This document shows positions 27,701 through 35,674 of a DNA stretch of 58,827 bases, in pieces. How positions within the stretch are numbered: the first letter of the stretch is position 1; each line of letters opens with the position of its first letter. Position numbers and translations under genes: made by a program. The stretch comes from Gammaproteobacteria bacterium. Its GTDB lineage: Bacteria > Pseudomonadota > Gammaproteobacteria > Pseudomonadales > Azotimanducaceae. The stretch is taken from positions 94,835 through 153,661 of the forward strand of contig DUBB01000009.1 of the NCBI GenBank assembly GCA_012960535.1, in the 5' to 3' direction. The notes under the pieces were generated by a model. It was not told the origin of the DNA and made no database searches. It was given only the letters and a program-made list of their open reading frames with translations.

Positions 27701-28788
27701 ACCGGATCCACGCCAGCTCTGATCCGAGCAACCAGCTGCTGACTATTAATATCAATGACATCCAGTGTATCGTCCGGGGTATTGACCACATAGACCCTAT
27801 CGCCATTGATGGCAATGGCCTTGCCATGGGGGCTCAGAAAAGTGGGGTGGCCTATTACAGCGGCGACATTAAAAGTATCGCTCAGATCGGCAATGCCGTC
27901 ACCATCGTCATCATCATCAGCACTCATCCCCAGCGCACTGCAGGCCGCATCGCAGGTGTCCGGTCGGCCATCACCGTCGGTATCAAGGCGCCCATCCAGC
28001 GATATCAGTTGCCAGGCATCCTCTATATCCAGTACGCCATCACCATCGTCATCAAAATCGGTATTATTGCCCCAGCCATCAGCATCGGTATCAAAGATCT
28101 CTCCACTATCCAGCGGAAAAGCATCGAAAGCATCGGCCGAACCATCCTGGTCTGAATCCTGATAGGTCCGTATATACTGGCTTATCTCGGCCGCAGTCTG
28201 CCTGACGGCACCATTTGAGTCGGTGCCCTGGAGCAGTGCATCACCTTCAAACCCAAAAAGGTGACGCATAAACAGTAATCCATCGACGAGCGCCAGCGAG
28301 CTACCATCACCATCAATATCGAGGAATTCCTCGTTTTCTTCCAGAAAGGCTGAAATCTCGGAACTGGTTGGTCTGCCTGCCAAATCGGTCAGAACACCCT
28401 CAACCAGCGATGCTTGCCTGAAGCCAAACAGATAGCGAATCAGCAGCAAACCATCGGTCAAAGGCTTAATCTGCCCATCATCATCCACATCGAATCGAAA
28501 ACAATCTGCGCAGGGGGTATTCAACTCCGACTCTTCTGAATAAGCCTGGGCTGTGCGTGACTGGATTCGCTCCGGGCCAGGATGATCTGTCAATTCCGGA
28601 TCTGCCGCTAGCAGGCCCTGTGAGGATTGCAGTCCATCACTTGCGTTTGCTTTGTTTGACCCAGCGGACATGAGTTCGACTGGTGGTATAGCAGTGGCCA
28701 GCAATGACTGGGGATTCGATGGCCTGGGTTCGCTGCAGGCCACCAGAATAGTAGCCGGGACTAGCAGTATCCATTGGTAATATTTCAT
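24766..28788 (-). CDS. 1340-residue lipoprotein: Ca-repeat, beta-propeller, di-haem peroxidase-like and carbohydrate-binding domains
   Basis: An unusually large modular protein. The lipobox ILVAC (Cys18) predicts lipid anchoring. Residues about 93-180 hold two dockerin-like Ca-binding segments (DVDDDGQ, DIDGDGS, each followed by a hydrophobic helix GLL..R.LFGF). Residues 210-300 hold thrombospondin type 3-like repeats (DSDQDGSADAFDAFP, DTDGDGRPDTCD). A YVTN/YncE-like beta-propeller runs from about 315 to 735. Two haem c sites, C746xxC749H and C902xxC905H, sit in a MauG/cytochrome-peroxidase-like domain. An Ig/IPT-like region follows, and residues about 1195-1335 match the CBM4/9 carbohydrate-binding pattern. 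ATG at 28788 is chosen as it directly begins the signal; a GTG five codons earlier is possible. The role is likely surface redox chemistry on a polymer. Confidence 0.85.
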   Translation of the reverse strand: MKYYQWILLVPATILVACSEPRPSNPQSLLATAIPPVELMSAGSNKANASDGLQSSQGLLAADPELTDHPGPERIQSRTAQAYSEESELNTPCADCFRFDVDDDGQIKPLTDGLLLIRYLFGFRQASLVEGVLTDLAGRPTSSEISAFLEENEEFLDIDGDGSSLALVDGLLFMRHLFGFEGDALLQGTDSNGAVRQTAAEISQYIRTYQDSDQDGSADAFDAFPLDSGEIFDTDADGWGNNTDFDDDGDGVLDIEDAWQLISLDGRLDTDGDGRPDTCDAACSALGMSADDDDDGDGIADLSDTFNVAAVIGHPTFLSPHGKAIAINGDRVYVVNTPDDTLDVIDINSQQLVARIRAGVDPVAIAVRPDGLQVWVSNHVSDTVSVVDTDAASATFHEVIATVQDLDLETFSSRFNEPVGIAFADNQKAYVALGPANEIAIVDVASYQVTGRLPIAAQDPRSILVKNDRLYVIPFESNNQSQLSGCLAGKIDGDICTYDAVEHAFTNNNVLSLNYDADIVKNPDLPDRDLFIFDTQTDELVEIKEGLGTLLYDLTVDDNDRVFIAQADARNTANGRSGTLKHGLGEMQNRAFLNQITRVDCPDSGCTDAIFYDLEPLPPENPDFGLALATPYGIQISADNKTLVATAAGSDKLFTVDATSGDLLGQVTVGSVPRGVALQAGEQGVATKAWVFNAVGNSVSVIDLSALDAPQLENTIALEDPTEAMLKQGRKAFNSASASSTGTFSCASCHPDGHTDQLLWVLKTPICDVDGCTQIPPRLTMPVRGLRDSEPYHWDGIPGDPFGGNNTANINGDVLPNCELGKQETCARFLVDAGLAATMCDQDNCPENNESKPGRLDAEDRDAMSQFILSFPFPPAPERPFDNKLSAKAEAGFLEFNLEKTCGNCHRMPFLVSTNTPGTGMDAPTWRGAYDRWMILPQGRINVIDLMNIVNMPDHFPEENMWKLAGATDQVWQMVVEGSMGYSGSFARQVTLTPETVSRDESMLIMNALEQAALEAGIMLRGEGRLLASSQSVSLVYRDEIYQDVAEAARRFSRVELLEAVGSGELVVTLTGWSGRNIGYAYPQPGLWPLGEIQQQSGVINIAHLAEDLTLTMNGRHVLEGAQVIVNGRLAAAGIRCQSGAMPNCQDEIVVVQLDQAPDIGGMHFLQVQNPNGKYSNDTMFFSDLAPIPARPGNIIGSGGDFSDGDGNWDSVQLNGQVNFVDARVEADITTVSTDQPWRVQLNHLVRLVQDQQYTLCYRARADAPRTMTAYLDTGADQYQSLSGGQTTVSLTTSYQQFSHSWTVPGTDLTSRVAFDLAQSLSKVYLDDIGLYEGSSCGSP

Positions 28789-29212
28789 ATTGAAATTTCC
28801 CACTGCAACTGTGAGCGATCTTTAACTCAAGTAAGCGCGTTTATTCTGTATTATGCAAACAATACCCGATAATTTGCCCGTCCTTAACCTAAATTTAATC
28901 GTTTAAAGGTATCTGCTGCTTTTTACTTTTTTATAAAGAAGTTCTGATAAAGAAGAAAGTTAACACCATTATCACTGATTTATTTCTCACCCTTATGCCT
29001 TCAATTAACCTAACAAGAGCTTTGAAGTACTCCATAAATAATCTAATAAACATCTGAAAAAAAATTCGGGAAAAACCCTGAAGAGTGATTTACACTTTGC
29101 CTGAATTTCTGTTCCTGATAGGCATCTGCAACAGCATGCCCTGCCGCCCTGAGCTAGTATTCTTAATAGATTGACGCTAGGCTTCAAGTACTCGTTCCTG
29201 CTGGAAATACTT
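28789..29212. other. AT-rich divergent intergenic region
   Basis: This is a 424-bp space between the large lipoprotein gene (minus) and the amidohydrolase gene (plus). It is markedly AT-rich from 28850 to 29060. It has a small imperfect hairpin (TTCGGG, AAAAA, CCCTGAA near 29065). No gene or well-spaced promoter pair was identified; both divergent promoters are expected here. Confidence 0.5.
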
Positions 29213-30391
29213 ATGCCTTACGCACCGGATAATCGCGCTTTTTATGATGCTGACAGCCACATCATGGAACTCCCTGATTTCCTAAAAAAATATGCTGACC
29301 CGAAGATTCGAGACGACATACCTGAGGTCAGTTACAGCGCTTCCCTGGTTACCGATGAAGAAGTTGCCATCATCATGAACCAGGGTGGCGTGCACAGCGA
29401 AGAACATATTCAAGAGCAGGTTGCACTGGGCGATAAGCTTATAGAGAGCTCGAAGGAAATACAGGCGCTGGGCGCCTTCAATGCGGCGGACAGAACCACA
29501 GCGGTAAATCTGCTGGGATTCAAGAAACAACTGGTGTTCGCAACTCATAGCGTCGCGTTTCCTTTTCACCCGAGCCAGAAAAAACCCATTCACCTGCGCT
29601 ATGGTGCAACCCGAGCCCACAATCGCCATATGACCGATTTCTGTGCCGACGATGATCGCCTCATGGGTGTGGGTATTATCCCGCTGGATAATCCTGAGCA
29701 GGCCATGGTCGAACTCGAATTCGCCTTGAAATCAGGATTGCAGGCGATCTGGGTACCGCACCGGACAGCGGGTGATAAATCACCAGGGCATATTGACCTC
29801 GAGCCTTTCTGGGCGCTGCTGGCTGAATCCGGGACGCCTTTTTTACTGCATGTTGGTGGTGCGCCGCTGCAAGCCCTGAAAGCCTGGAGCAACAATGGCC
29901 GAGCTGCGGTTCGCGATTGGATGGGAGGCGGGGAAAATGTGCGCACTAAGGATGCTGCGCTCATGCACCAGCCACCGGAAACCTTTATCTCCATGCTGGT
30001 GCTTGACGGCGTTTTTGACCGGCACCCGAATCTCAGGGGCGCCGCTGTGGAATTGGGCGCAGGCTGGGTACCAGAGATGCTGCAACGACTTGACTGGGTA
30101 ACCCATATTTATGGACGCGTCGACGAATCCGTTCGCTTTGATCGCAAACCCTCGGAACAGCTGTCAGCGCAGATGGGGTTTACCCCTTTCCCCCACGAAG
30201 ATGTCGCAGGCCTGATCCGACAATCTAATGAGGACCTGTACCTGTTTTCAAGCGACTACCCGCATGTAGAAGGTGGCAGAAATCCCATTGGCAGATTTGA
30301 AGCCTCGCTGAGTGGCCAAAGTGATCAGCTAAAAGATCAGTTCTACAGTGAAAACTTCCTGCGCATCTGGCCCGAAGCAAGGGTTAACTGA
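29213..30391 (+). CDS. Amidohydrolase-2 family (ACMSD-like) metal-dependent hydrolase or decarboxylase
   Basis: About 392 residues of a TIM-barrel metal-dependent enzyme. The metal-binding start DADSHIMELP (D-x-H), an internal FLLHVGG His, and the C-terminal SSDYPHVEGGRNPIGRFE segment, with the catalytic Asp in SDYPH, fit the amidohydrolase-2 family, which includes ACMSD, gamma-resorcylate decarboxylase and ring-cleavage hydrolases. The ATG at 29213 is chosen over an upstream TTG because homologous barrels begin at about this point and GGAA lies 7 nt upstream. The substrate is unknown; members often act on aromatic catabolites. Confidence 0.9.
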   Translation: MPYAPDNRAFYDADSHIMELPDFLKKYADPKIRDDIPEVSYSASLVTDEEVAIIMNQGGVHSEEHIQEQVALGDKLIESSKEIQALGAFNAADRTTAVNLLGFKKQLVFATHSVAFPFHPSQKKPIHLRYGATRAHNRHMTDFCADDDRLMGVGIIPLDNPEQAMVELEFALKSGLQAIWVPHRTAGDKSPGHIDLEPFWALLAESGTPFLLHVGGAPLQALKAWSNNGRAAVRDWMGGGENVRTKDAALMHQPPETFISMLVLDGVFDRHPNLRGAAVELGAGWVPEMLQRLDWVTHIYGRVDESVRFDRKPSEQLSAQMGFTPFPHEDVAGLIRQSNEDLYLFSSDYPHVEGGRNPIGRFEASLSGQSDQLKDQFYSENFLRIWPEARVN

Positions 30392-30472
30392 AGCCATCCC
30401 ATGATTGATCAAACAGCAGGGCCTAATTAACCTTCCCCGCAGCATCGGGAGTCAATCGCTCCCTGCCCAGAT

Positions 30473-30557
30473 CTATGCTCTAAATCTATGCCCAAAACCT
30501 ATGCACAAAATCTATGCACAAAATCTATGCACAAAATCTATGCACAAAATCTATGCA
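30473..30557. repeat. 13-bp tandem repeat, 6 to 7 copies
   Basis: CTATGCACAAAAT is repeated four times exactly (30499-30550). Two degenerate copies precede it (CTATGCTCTAAAT, CTATGCCCAAAAC) and a partial copy follows. The array lies between the 3' ends of the amidohydrolase and VOC-family genes and is not coding. Confidence 0.95.
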
Positions 30558-30590
30558 CTGAGCAATCCCTGACTCGGCACACTACAGCGG

Positions 30591-30977
30591 CTATTTAACC
30601 GGCGACAGCTGTACCAGAATGCCATTAGCCGACTTAGGGTGGATGAATACCTGTGGCCCACCCACGCCAATCAACTGAACGCCTTTACTCTGCAGGTCCT
30701 CTACGGTGGCATCAAGGTCATCAATTTCCATGGCCAGGGTATGCAGACCCTCGCCTCGGGAGGCCACGGCCCTGCCTACGGCGGACTCATCATTCAGGGG
30801 TGCAACAATTTCAATGAAGCCGCCATTAGCCAAGGGAAAAAATGCCTGTTTGATACCCAGGGCTTCGGACTCTGCCGTGCGTTCCAGGTCCAGGCCCAGT
30901 TTGTCCCGCCAGGTCTGTACCGCCTCCTCAAAATCCTTCACCCGGATAACAACGTGATCTACACCATTCATCGCCAT
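30591..30977 (-). CDS. Glyoxalase/VOC-family protein (methylmalonyl-CoA epimerase-like)
   Basis: A 128-residue single vicinal-oxygen-chelate unit with two beta-alpha-beta-beta-beta modules. GVDHVVIRVKDFEEAVQTW starts the first module with a metal-ligand His. EGLHTLAMEIDDLDATVEDL gives a second His, FIEIVAPL supplies an acidic ligand of the first module, and FIHPKSANGILVQL closes the fold. Length and layout match methylmalonyl-CoA epimerases and related lactoylglutathione lyases. It lies on the minus strand 132 bp after the aminomutase-like gene and could belong to the same operon. Confidence 0.9.
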   Translation of the reverse strand: MAMNGVDHVVIRVKDFEEAVQTWRDKLGLDLERTAESEALGIKQAFFPLANGGFIEIVAPLNDESAVGRAVASRGEGLHTLAMEIDDLDATVEDLQSKGVQLIGVGGPQVFIHPKSANGILVQLSPVK

Positions 30978-31109
30978 ATCTATAATTCCTTATTCTCATG
31001 ATCCATGACTGTTCTCTGTCGCTGCAGCAGCGGACAGTACAATGCTGGCCACTATAGCTCGAACTGCAATTTAGATACAAATACCCTACACGATCAGCCA
31101 GGCTGCTGT

Positions 31110-32489
31110 TTACCCAATCAGCAATTCGGGTCGCTCTTTTTTGATGTACGGACGCAATACAGCCAGAGATTCGTTCAATGCCGTTATGGCAGCGTCAACA
31201 TCGGCTTCAATCATCGCCGTACTGGTACAGTACATAAGCCTGCTCGCAGACATGACCCCTCGAGTCAACATGGCCAGGTGTAACAACCTCGTCATATGGC
31301 CTGCAGCCATCATGCCCTGCATCGCATCTCGGGCATCATGGGCAGGCTGATCCAGAAAATGAAGATTGGTCAGAGAACCTGCACCCATGGCCCGCCCGCG
31401 AATTCCCGATTGCTCAAAAGCATGGTTAAATCCGTGGCGCAGTCGACTCGCCAGTTTATTAATGCGATCGGTGTCTTCCTGCTGCAGGCAACGCATGGCT
31501 GCAAGGCCTGCGGCCATGGTGAGTGCATTACCTGAAAATGTGCTGGCATGCATGACCGGTCGAGGCGCTTCCGGGCTGAATAACTGCATCAGGTCCGCTC
31601 TTCCGCCCACCGCACCCACCGGTAATCCACCCCCGATGATCTTACCCAGGCACGTTAAATCAGGATGGATACCATGTACTTCCTGCATACCACCCATACT
31701 ATTGCGAAGGGTGATTACCTCATCAAAGATCAGCACCACACCGTGTTGTTCGGTCTTATCCCGCAGTACCGTGAGAAAGTCCAGGGTTGCTGGAATCATT
31801 CCCATCGAGCCCAGTATAGGCTCAACAATGACTGCCGCCAGATTGTTTGCATGCTTATCGATCAACGCCCCGGCTAAATCAGGCTGATTGTAAGGACAGA
31901 CCACCGTATCGCGCAGGACGCTGTCCGGAAAACTGTTATCCACTGCAAGCGAATGAGGTGCCGACAGATCGCCACGCTCATTCGGTATGGGTACCAGTGA
32001 GACCTCAGCTAATTCATAGCTGCCATGATAGCCACCTTCCATTTTCATGATTTTCTGTCGACCCGTAGCCGCTCGGGCGCAACGAATCGCCATAGTGGTA
32101 CCTTCAGTGCCTGAACTGGTGAAGCGCATCAGGTCAATACCGGGTACCCGGCTGGTGATCAGCTCGGCTAATTCCAGCTGATGATCACTGGGTGCTGCAT
32201 AGGCTGATCCCAGAGCAACTTGCGTCTGCACTGCGGCAACAATATCGGGATGAGCATGACCGTGCACAAGTGACGTGAAATTGTTCATGAAATCGAGAAT
32301 CTGATGACCATCTGCATCGGTAACCGTGCAGCCCTGCGCCCCTACAATAGATAAAGGGTATGGCAGATAATGGGCGCTTGCCCGGGTGTCACCACCGGGG
32401 AAAACCTTTTTCGCTCGATCTGCCAACTCGGCAGAAGCGGGGCTGAAGGCCCGGTATTCAGATTCCAGTGGATGTACTTGGCCGTTCAT
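31110..32489 (-). CDS. Glutamate-1-semialdehyde aminomutase-like class III aminotransferase
   Basis: About 459 residues. FPGGDTRASAHY at the N-terminus, FTSSGTEGTTMAIRCARA, GGYHGSYE, LIFDEVITLR and CLGKIIGGGLPVGAVGG (Schiff-base Lys) match the GSA-aminomutase branch of class III PLP enzymes. The biosynthetic hemL is normally about 426 residues and highly conserved. The extended N- and C-termini and the catabolic setting suggest a different substrate, for example a beta- or D-amino acid. The ATG at 32489 follows AGGAG at 7 nt spacing; a GTG two codons earlier is disfavoured. It is third in a minus-strand series after the serine hydrolase and S9 peptidase genes. Confidence 0.9.
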   Translation of the reverse strand: MNGQVHPLESEYRAFSPASAELADRAKKVFPGGDTRASAHYLPYPLSIVGAQGCTVTDADGHQILDFMNNFTSLVHGHAHPDIVAAVQTQVALGSAYAAPSDHQLELAELITSRVPGIDLMRFTSSGTEGTTMAIRCARAATGRQKIMKMEGGYHGSYELAEVSLVPIPNERGDLSAPHSLAVDNSFPDSVLRDTVVCPYNQPDLAGALIDKHANNLAAVIVEPILGSMGMIPATLDFLTVLRDKTEQHGVVLIFDEVITLRNSMGGMQEVHGIHPDLTCLGKIIGGGLPVGAVGGRADLMQLFSPEAPRPVMHASTFSGNALTMAAGLAAMRCLQQEDTDRINKLASRLRHGFNHAFEQSGIRGRAMGAGSLTNLHFLDQPAHDARDAMQGMMAAGHMTRLLHLAMLTRGVMSASRLMYCTSTAMIEADVDAAITALNESLAVLRPYIKKERPELLIG

Positions 32490-32513
32490 TTGCACTCTCC
32501 TGATTAGTTACGC

Positions 32514-34466
32514 TCAACCCGGGTCAGCCTGCTGATCACCCGGATGAGATTTAAACCACTGATTCATCCTGATTAACATATCCTTCCATTGACTGGGCGT
32601 CCTGCCAACATGAGAACCACCTGGGTAGCGCACAAATTCCACTTCTCTACTAAGGAATTTCAACGCCATATAATATTGCATCGATTGGCCGATAGGACAA
32701 CGCAGGTCACCTTCAAAGTGCTGTAATTGCACGGGTGTTGTCACCTGATCCACATAAGACAATGCCGATCGGTAACGATATTCTTCTGGTTGTTGCTGAG
32801 GGGTCCCACCCAGCGATTCCACAGAAAAATGTGGCTCATCATCCGTTCCGAAATTGCTGATCTGATCGGTGACCGGCGCACCAATAACTGCGGCATTAAA
32901 TCGCTGCGTATGACCAACAATCCAGGCTGCCATGATGCCGCCATAGGAATAACCCTCGACATACAATTTCCTGTCGTTGACAAGGCCCAGGTGTATGAGC
33001 TCATCGACTCCGGCCATAATATCCAGATAATCACCACCGCCCCAATCCTGGACACAGCCTTTCATAAAAGCCTGCCCGTAAGAGACACTTCCTCTAGGAT
33101 TCGGCAGCATGACAATATAACCAAGGGCCGACTGAATCTGGTACATAAGCGGGTTATCCAGGGCGGGATGCATACCGTGCGGGCCGCCATGAATAGTTAA
33201 CCAGAGCGGATACCGGTTCCCCTCATGGTAATCAGCTGGCAGAATGATGAACATTTCCAGTTCGGTATGATCAGCAGCGCGATAAGTTATCGCTTTAACC
33301 TGAGCCAAGGGTACTCTGGTACTCAGCGCCGTATTTACATCACTGATCTGTTTTAGCCCCTTGCCTGACTGCAATGGCTTTATCCAGACCTCCGGAAGTT
33401 CGCTGGCCCACTGCCTTACCAGGGCTATCGAGTCCCCGGAAACTGATATACCCGTCACCTGAAAATCGCCGTCGATCCACCGAGTCAGTTGTTTTGATCT
33501 CAGCGACAATTTATGAACGGGAGTGCGTCCCCTCACTGCCGCCAGGAAATACACCATTTTGCCATCGTCGCTGGTTTCCAGAGGAGAACCGCGCAAGGAC
33601 AAATGGCTTGGCGTAATAGCCTGGCTATCCAGCAAAATGTCGAGTTTTGGCGGTGCAGCCAGAGACACGCACAGAATCTGTCTGTGCCTGGAGGAATAGC
33701 CACCCTCATGGCTACCCAGATAAACAATGTGACTGCTATCCAGGCAGCGCGGATGGGCTGCTTCACCTTCCTCAGGAGTTAACCGCCGGCAACGCAGACC
33801 TCGCAAGCGAACCTGCCATAGCGCCGAGGTCCTGAACTGGTTCCATCTGCCAGGCGAGCGATTGCACACAAACACCAGCGACAATGAATCTTTGGTCCAA
33901 CAAAAATCTTGATCATGCCAATCACCAAAGGTTACCTGTCGATGTTCCTGACCCTGGCAATCCGTGACAAAAAGATGTCGCCTGCCTGAGCCAATCAAGC
34001 CAGTGCCGTCTGCCTGAAAATAAATATCACGAATCACTGCAGGCGCATTCTTTTCGGCCTGAGTCGGATTATCACCAGCTTCTGCATCCACCAGCCTCGC
34101 ATAGGCCAGGGACTCACCATCCGGGGACCAGCGGGGAGACTGGGGCGACTGACCTGCTTCAGTAAGCTGTATTTTGGCTTGATCGCCGTCGATGCCGCAG
34201 ACAAAGATGGCGGTCCCTTTTCCATGGTTAGCCAGATAAGCTACTTTCTTGGAATCAGGAGAGAATGCAGGTGCAAATGCTTTGCTTCCGCTTGTCAACA
34301 ATCTCGCCGGGCCGCCACTGGCAGGCCTGATCCAGATCCGGTGGTTGGCCCTGTCCATCACTTCATCAAGGACAACTTCCACCCAGACAATCTGCTTGCC
34401 ATCGGGTGAAATCAAGGGGCCATCTACCAGTCTGATGTCGTTAAAGTCATCGGCTGTCAGTCTCAT
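32514..34466 (-). CDS. S9 family (prolyl oligopeptidase / acylaminoacyl peptidase) serine peptidase
   Basis: A 650-residue peptidase. The N-terminal half is a WD/TolB-like beta-propeller (repeats such as ISPDGKQIVWVEV, FSPDSKKVAYLAN, WSPDGESLAYARL). The C-terminal alpha/beta hydrolase has LTIHGGPHG and the nucleophile S507 in VEGYSYGGIMAA, with a late His in RYPGGSHVG. No signal peptide is seen, so action on short peptides in the cytoplasm is likely. The start is 4 nt after the stop of the upstream beta-lactamase-like gene, so the two are an operon. Confidence 0.93.
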   Translation of the reverse strand: MRLTADDFNDIRLVDGPLISPDGKQIVWVEVVLDEVMDRANHRIWIRPASGGPARLLTSGSKAFAPAFSPDSKKVAYLANHGKGTAIFVCGIDGDQAKIQLTEAGQSPQSPRWSPDGESLAYARLVDAEAGDNPTQAEKNAPAVIRDIYFQADGTGLIGSGRRHLFVTDCQGQEHRQVTFGDWHDQDFCWTKDSLSLVFVCNRSPGRWNQFRTSALWQVRLRGLRCRRLTPEEGEAAHPRCLDSSHIVYLGSHEGGYSSRHRQILCVSLAAPPKLDILLDSQAITPSHLSLRGSPLETSDDGKMVYFLAAVRGRTPVHKLSLRSKQLTRWIDGDFQVTGISVSGDSIALVRQWASELPEVWIKPLQSGKGLKQISDVNTALSTRVPLAQVKAITYRAADHTELEMFIILPADYHEGNRYPLWLTIHGGPHGMHPALDNPLMYQIQSALGYIVMLPNPRGSVSYGQAFMKGCVQDWGGGDYLDIMAGVDELIHLGLVNDRKLYVEGYSYGGIMAAWIVGHTQRFNAAVIGAPVTDQISNFGTDDEPHFSVESLGGTPQQQPEEYRYRSALSYVDQVTTPVQLQHFEGDLRCPIGQSMQYYMALKFLSREVEFVRYPGGSHVGRTPSQWKDMLIRMNQWFKSHPGDQQADPG

Positions 34467-34470
34467 CGAT

Positions 34471-35490
34471 TCAACGCGCTCCGCTTTGTTGCTGTAATAC
34501 CAACACTATCGCATCCAGCATTGAGGCATGGTCTTCTCCGGTATGATTTACCGTACTGGCAATGGATAAATTCCACTGGGGCACCCAGGCCATATCGGAT
34601 CCCCAGAAACCACTGTGGCCAATCAGGGTAACCGATCCTGACTGCCGGCAATAGAGACCACAACCGTAGGTACTGCCATCAGCCCTGGTTGCACCGGTAA
34701 GCATGTCTGCAAGGGTCTTTTGCCCGGAAAATAATTGATTCGTAAACAGGCCTCGCATAAACCTGGCCAGATCGGAAGTCGTTGACACATGCCCACCCGC
34801 AGCCCAGTCGGCACTGCCGTGAATCTGCAGTCCGTCATAACTACCCGCATAGGTATGGGACAAAGTCGATCGCGGGGACTCATAGCCTTCCAGCCAGGTA
34901 TCTGACATGTTAAGCGGAGTCAGGATATAGCGGCGGACCAGATCACCCCAGGCTAAGCCTGTGACCCGTTCAATCAGCAGACCCAGAGCAACATAACCCG
35001 TGTCCGAATAAAGATAGCTGTCGCCGGGTTTACTCTGGCTATGACCATGAGTAAAAGCCCAGTCCAGAGTCTGCTGTGGAGGCCGAAAAACACGCGGCGT
35101 TTTCATCAATTTATCAGACCAGGCTCGAGACATGGCAAAATCCCACAGGCCCGATTGATGGGTCAGCAGATGTCGTATCGAAACATCAGAGGTCACCGCA
35201 TCTGCAAACATGGGCATGGCTGAGAGATCAATAAAATCACTGACTGACGCATCAAGACCAATGTGCCCCTGTTCCGCCAACTGCATGGCAAGGACAGCCG
35301 TAAAGGTTTTGCTCATACTGGCGATGCGAAATCCATCGAACTCGGTCAATGGGCGCTGGGTTGTTCTTGAAAATACACCATTGGCAGCATGATACAGAGG
35401 TGGTCGTGAACCGCTGCCTATTTCGATGATAGTTCCAGGAGCACCTTGCGCTAGAAGGGTATTCTGAAACTGCTGTAGTTTTTTCCGCAT
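34471..35490 (-). CDS. Serine hydrolase of the beta-lactamase class C / penicillin-binding-protein-like family
   Basis: A 339-residue hydrolase. The SxxK motif is S58-M-S-K61 (RIASMSKTFTAV), the second motif YSDTGY replaces the YxN of class C beta-lactamases with Asp, and HSG (GHSGFWGS) stands where KTG is usual. This set is common in D-aminopeptidases, esterases (EstB) and LACTB-type peptidases rather than in resistance enzymes. There is no clear signal peptide. It is first in a minus-strand operon with an S9 peptidase 4 nt away, which supports a role in peptide or amide hydrolysis. Confidence 0.9.
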   Translation of the reverse strand: MRKKLQQFQNTLLAQGAPGTIIEIGSGSRPPLYHAANGVFSRTTQRPLTEFDGFRIASMSKTFTAVLAMQLAEQGHIGLDASVSDFIDLSAMPMFADAVTSDVSIRHLLTHQSGLWDFAMSRAWSDKLMKTPRVFRPPQQTLDWAFTHGHSQSKPGDSYLYSDTGYVALGLLIERVTGLAWGDLVRRYILTPLNMSDTWLEGYESPRSTLSHTYAGSYDGLQIHGSADWAAGGHVSTTSDLARFMRGLFTNQLFSGQKTLADMLTGATRADGSTYGCGLYCRQSGSVTLIGHSGFWGSDMAWVPQWNLSIASTVNHTGEDHASMLDAIVLVLQQQSGAR

Positions 35491-35674
35491 GAGTCTGATT
35501 CATCAACGTAGGATTCAACCATACTGCGAACTGTAAGTGATGACTAGCAGCGCAGAACATATGACCCGTAATCACGGATAACCCTTTACCAAGGGCAGGG
35601 TAAGGCCGAGACAACCGCATTTGACCTGAGTTACCTTCAATGTTGTAGTAAACAAATCTAGGTGGAGATTCTTT

